Part shown: positions 62,858 to 64,000 of the stretch, piece after piece
Numbering within the stretch: position 1 is the stretch's first letter
Layout of the letters: each line of letters starts with the position of its first letter
Source: Paralichthys olivaceus
Lineage: Eukaryota > Chordata > Actinopteri > Pleuronectiformes > Paralichthyidae
Direction: 5' to 3'
Assembly (NCBI RefSeq): GCF_024713975.1
Contig: NC_091094.1
Span: forward strand, 22,592,501 to 22,656,500
DNA length: 64,000 bases
Position numbers and translations under genes: made by a program
The notes under the pieces: generated by a model
Databases searched by the model: none
What the model was told of the DNA's origin: nothing
The model's input: the letters and a program-made list of their open reading frames with translations, nothing else

Positions 62858-63033
62858 CCAGCAATCAGAGGCCATCTCCTTCAGAGAGACAAACCTCCAT
62901 TACAAGAAACTGAAAACATAGAATCTCTAATTAACACTTGAACTTTACAGAACTGTCTTGAGCAGTATTACAATTTCTTGACTTCTTTTTGAACAAAGCT
63001 TGAATTTTCATTTGACAAACATCCAGGGGAAAA

Positions 63034-63412
63034 ATGAGGGGAAATCGCGCTGTGGAGTTCCCGGATGACTTCTGGATCCCGATCCCTCTGGACACCAACA
63101 ACGTCACGTCCCTCAGCCCATTCCTGGTTCCCCAGGATCACCTCGGAAGCCCAGCAATCTTTTATTCGATGTCAGCTTTTATGTTTTTCCTGTTCGTGGC
63201 TGGCACAGCCATCAACACACTCACCATCTTGTGCACCATTCAATACAAGAAACTCCGGTCTCATCTGAACTACATCCTGGTGAACCTGTCAGTGGCAAAC
63301 CTCCTCGTGTCCTCTGTGGGCTCTTTCACCTGCTTCTACTGCTTTGCCTTCAGATATATGATTCTTGGTCCACTTGGGTGCAAGATTGAAGGATTTACAG
63401 CGACTGTTGGTG
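63034..63412 (+). CDS. SWS2B-type blue cone opsin, exon 1 (partial, runs off window)
   Basis: Exon 1 is 379 nt, the same length as in the two preceding opsins, and ends GTTGGTG|GTAAGG. It encodes residues 1-126: [20 protein letters not shown], helices I-III and the counterion Glu113 (GCKIEGF). At tuning-related positions it has C94, Y96, C97 and G109 against G/A94, C96, A/S97 and A109 in the other two, a pattern that fits SWS2B. Order hcfc1, SWS2A, SWS2A, SWS2B agrees with the percomorph cluster, which continues with LWS. Exon 2 was looked for up to 64000 and is not present, so intron 1 exceeds 588 bp, against about 100 bp in the other copies. Confidence 0.92.
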
Positions 63413-64000
63413 GTAAGGAACATAAGAATTTAGGTTATATTCAGGACTATCATGGAGGTAGAAATTTTTTTAGTTTTTTATTTTAGTTAAAAATAAAAAA
63501 CTTAAAAAGTTAAGTTTTTTATTTTATTTCTAAGACACTAGATTGTGTTGATTGCTTGTAAAATGCAACACAACAAGCATATTGAATCAAATACAGATTT
63601 TTCTCATAACCATTTTCATCCAGTAAATCATCTTGGTAACATCACTGGACAGTTTCCTCTTTCTATCACATAAAAAATTTGATTACCTTCTGTTTATTTG
63701 CAGTATTAGTATCATGGTTTCAAAGTGCTAATTTTTTATGTTTAAGGTAAAAGAGGTAGGAGAGAACAGCTCTTAATGCATTAAATCTCTGTTTGCTTCT
63801 GGCTCATCCTGCCAAAAGCTGCAGTTACTGGACAATCATGTGGTGAAATGTTAAATGTAATGTGAGATCCACAGGCAGACGTCTAAAAACATTGATGCTT
63901 GTTACACATTAGACCATCCATTTAATTTTTTTAAACATTTGTTATAATAACTTCTAATTTCTTGTGGGCAAAAATACAACTGCTCCTGCAGTCCGTCATA

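Overview
This window reads as nuclear DNA of a spiny-rayed (percomorph) teleost fish. Its genes are vertebrate and split by GT-AG introns. The spacers carry dispersed repeats of fish type. The right end holds the teleost arrangement hcfc1, then a head-to-tail row of blue-sensitive SWS2 cone opsins (two SWS2A-type, then an SWS2B-type). All gene names are by recall of family sequences; no search was run.

Layout, left to right. 1-5.3 kb: no gene seen. 5.9-6.9 kb (-): single-exon large Maf bZIP factor of MafB type. 10.8-13.9 kb (+): nine-exon DEPTOR-like gene (two DEP domains and a PDZ). 14.2-18.4 kb (+): adnp-type zinc-finger/homeodomain gene. 18.9-21.7 kb (+): bcl2l1 (Bcl-xL). 24.7-29.1 kb (-): gata5, with a TATA box and non-coding first exon. 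32.9-35.1 kb (+): five-exon Rab7-like GTPase. 35.0-49.2 kb (-): hcfc1 with 27 coding exons, seven HCF proteolytic repeats and several candidate first exons. 49.6-55.7 kb: repeat-rich spacer with LINE and retroviral pol fossils. 55.7-64 kb (+): two complete SWS2 opsin genes and the first exon of a third, which runs off the window.

The reconstructed reading frames close: DEPTOR-like 406 aa, ADNP 838 aa, Bcl-xL 222 aa, GATA5 426 aa, Rab7-like 191 aa, HCFC1 1717 aa, and opsins of 353 and 351 aa. Every coding exon set sums to a multiple of three, which supports the splice calls.

The left block (mafb, adnp, bcl2l1, gata5) matches human chromosome 20 content, while hcfc1 plus cone opsins match human Xq28. 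The genes are not one pathway. The opsin cluster is a co-located, tandemly duplicated family with a repeated promoter layout (TATA box 160-180 bp before each ATG).

Best second looks: near-identity of SWS2 exons 2-3 only (gene conversion); three copies of a YY1/ETS-like 16-mer at candidate hcfc1 first exons; a Rab7-like protein with Thr in place of the catalytic Gln; a DEPTOR paralogue without the human-type phosphodegron; and an ADNP without the NAP segment. I found nothing that is clearly a wholly new biological system.
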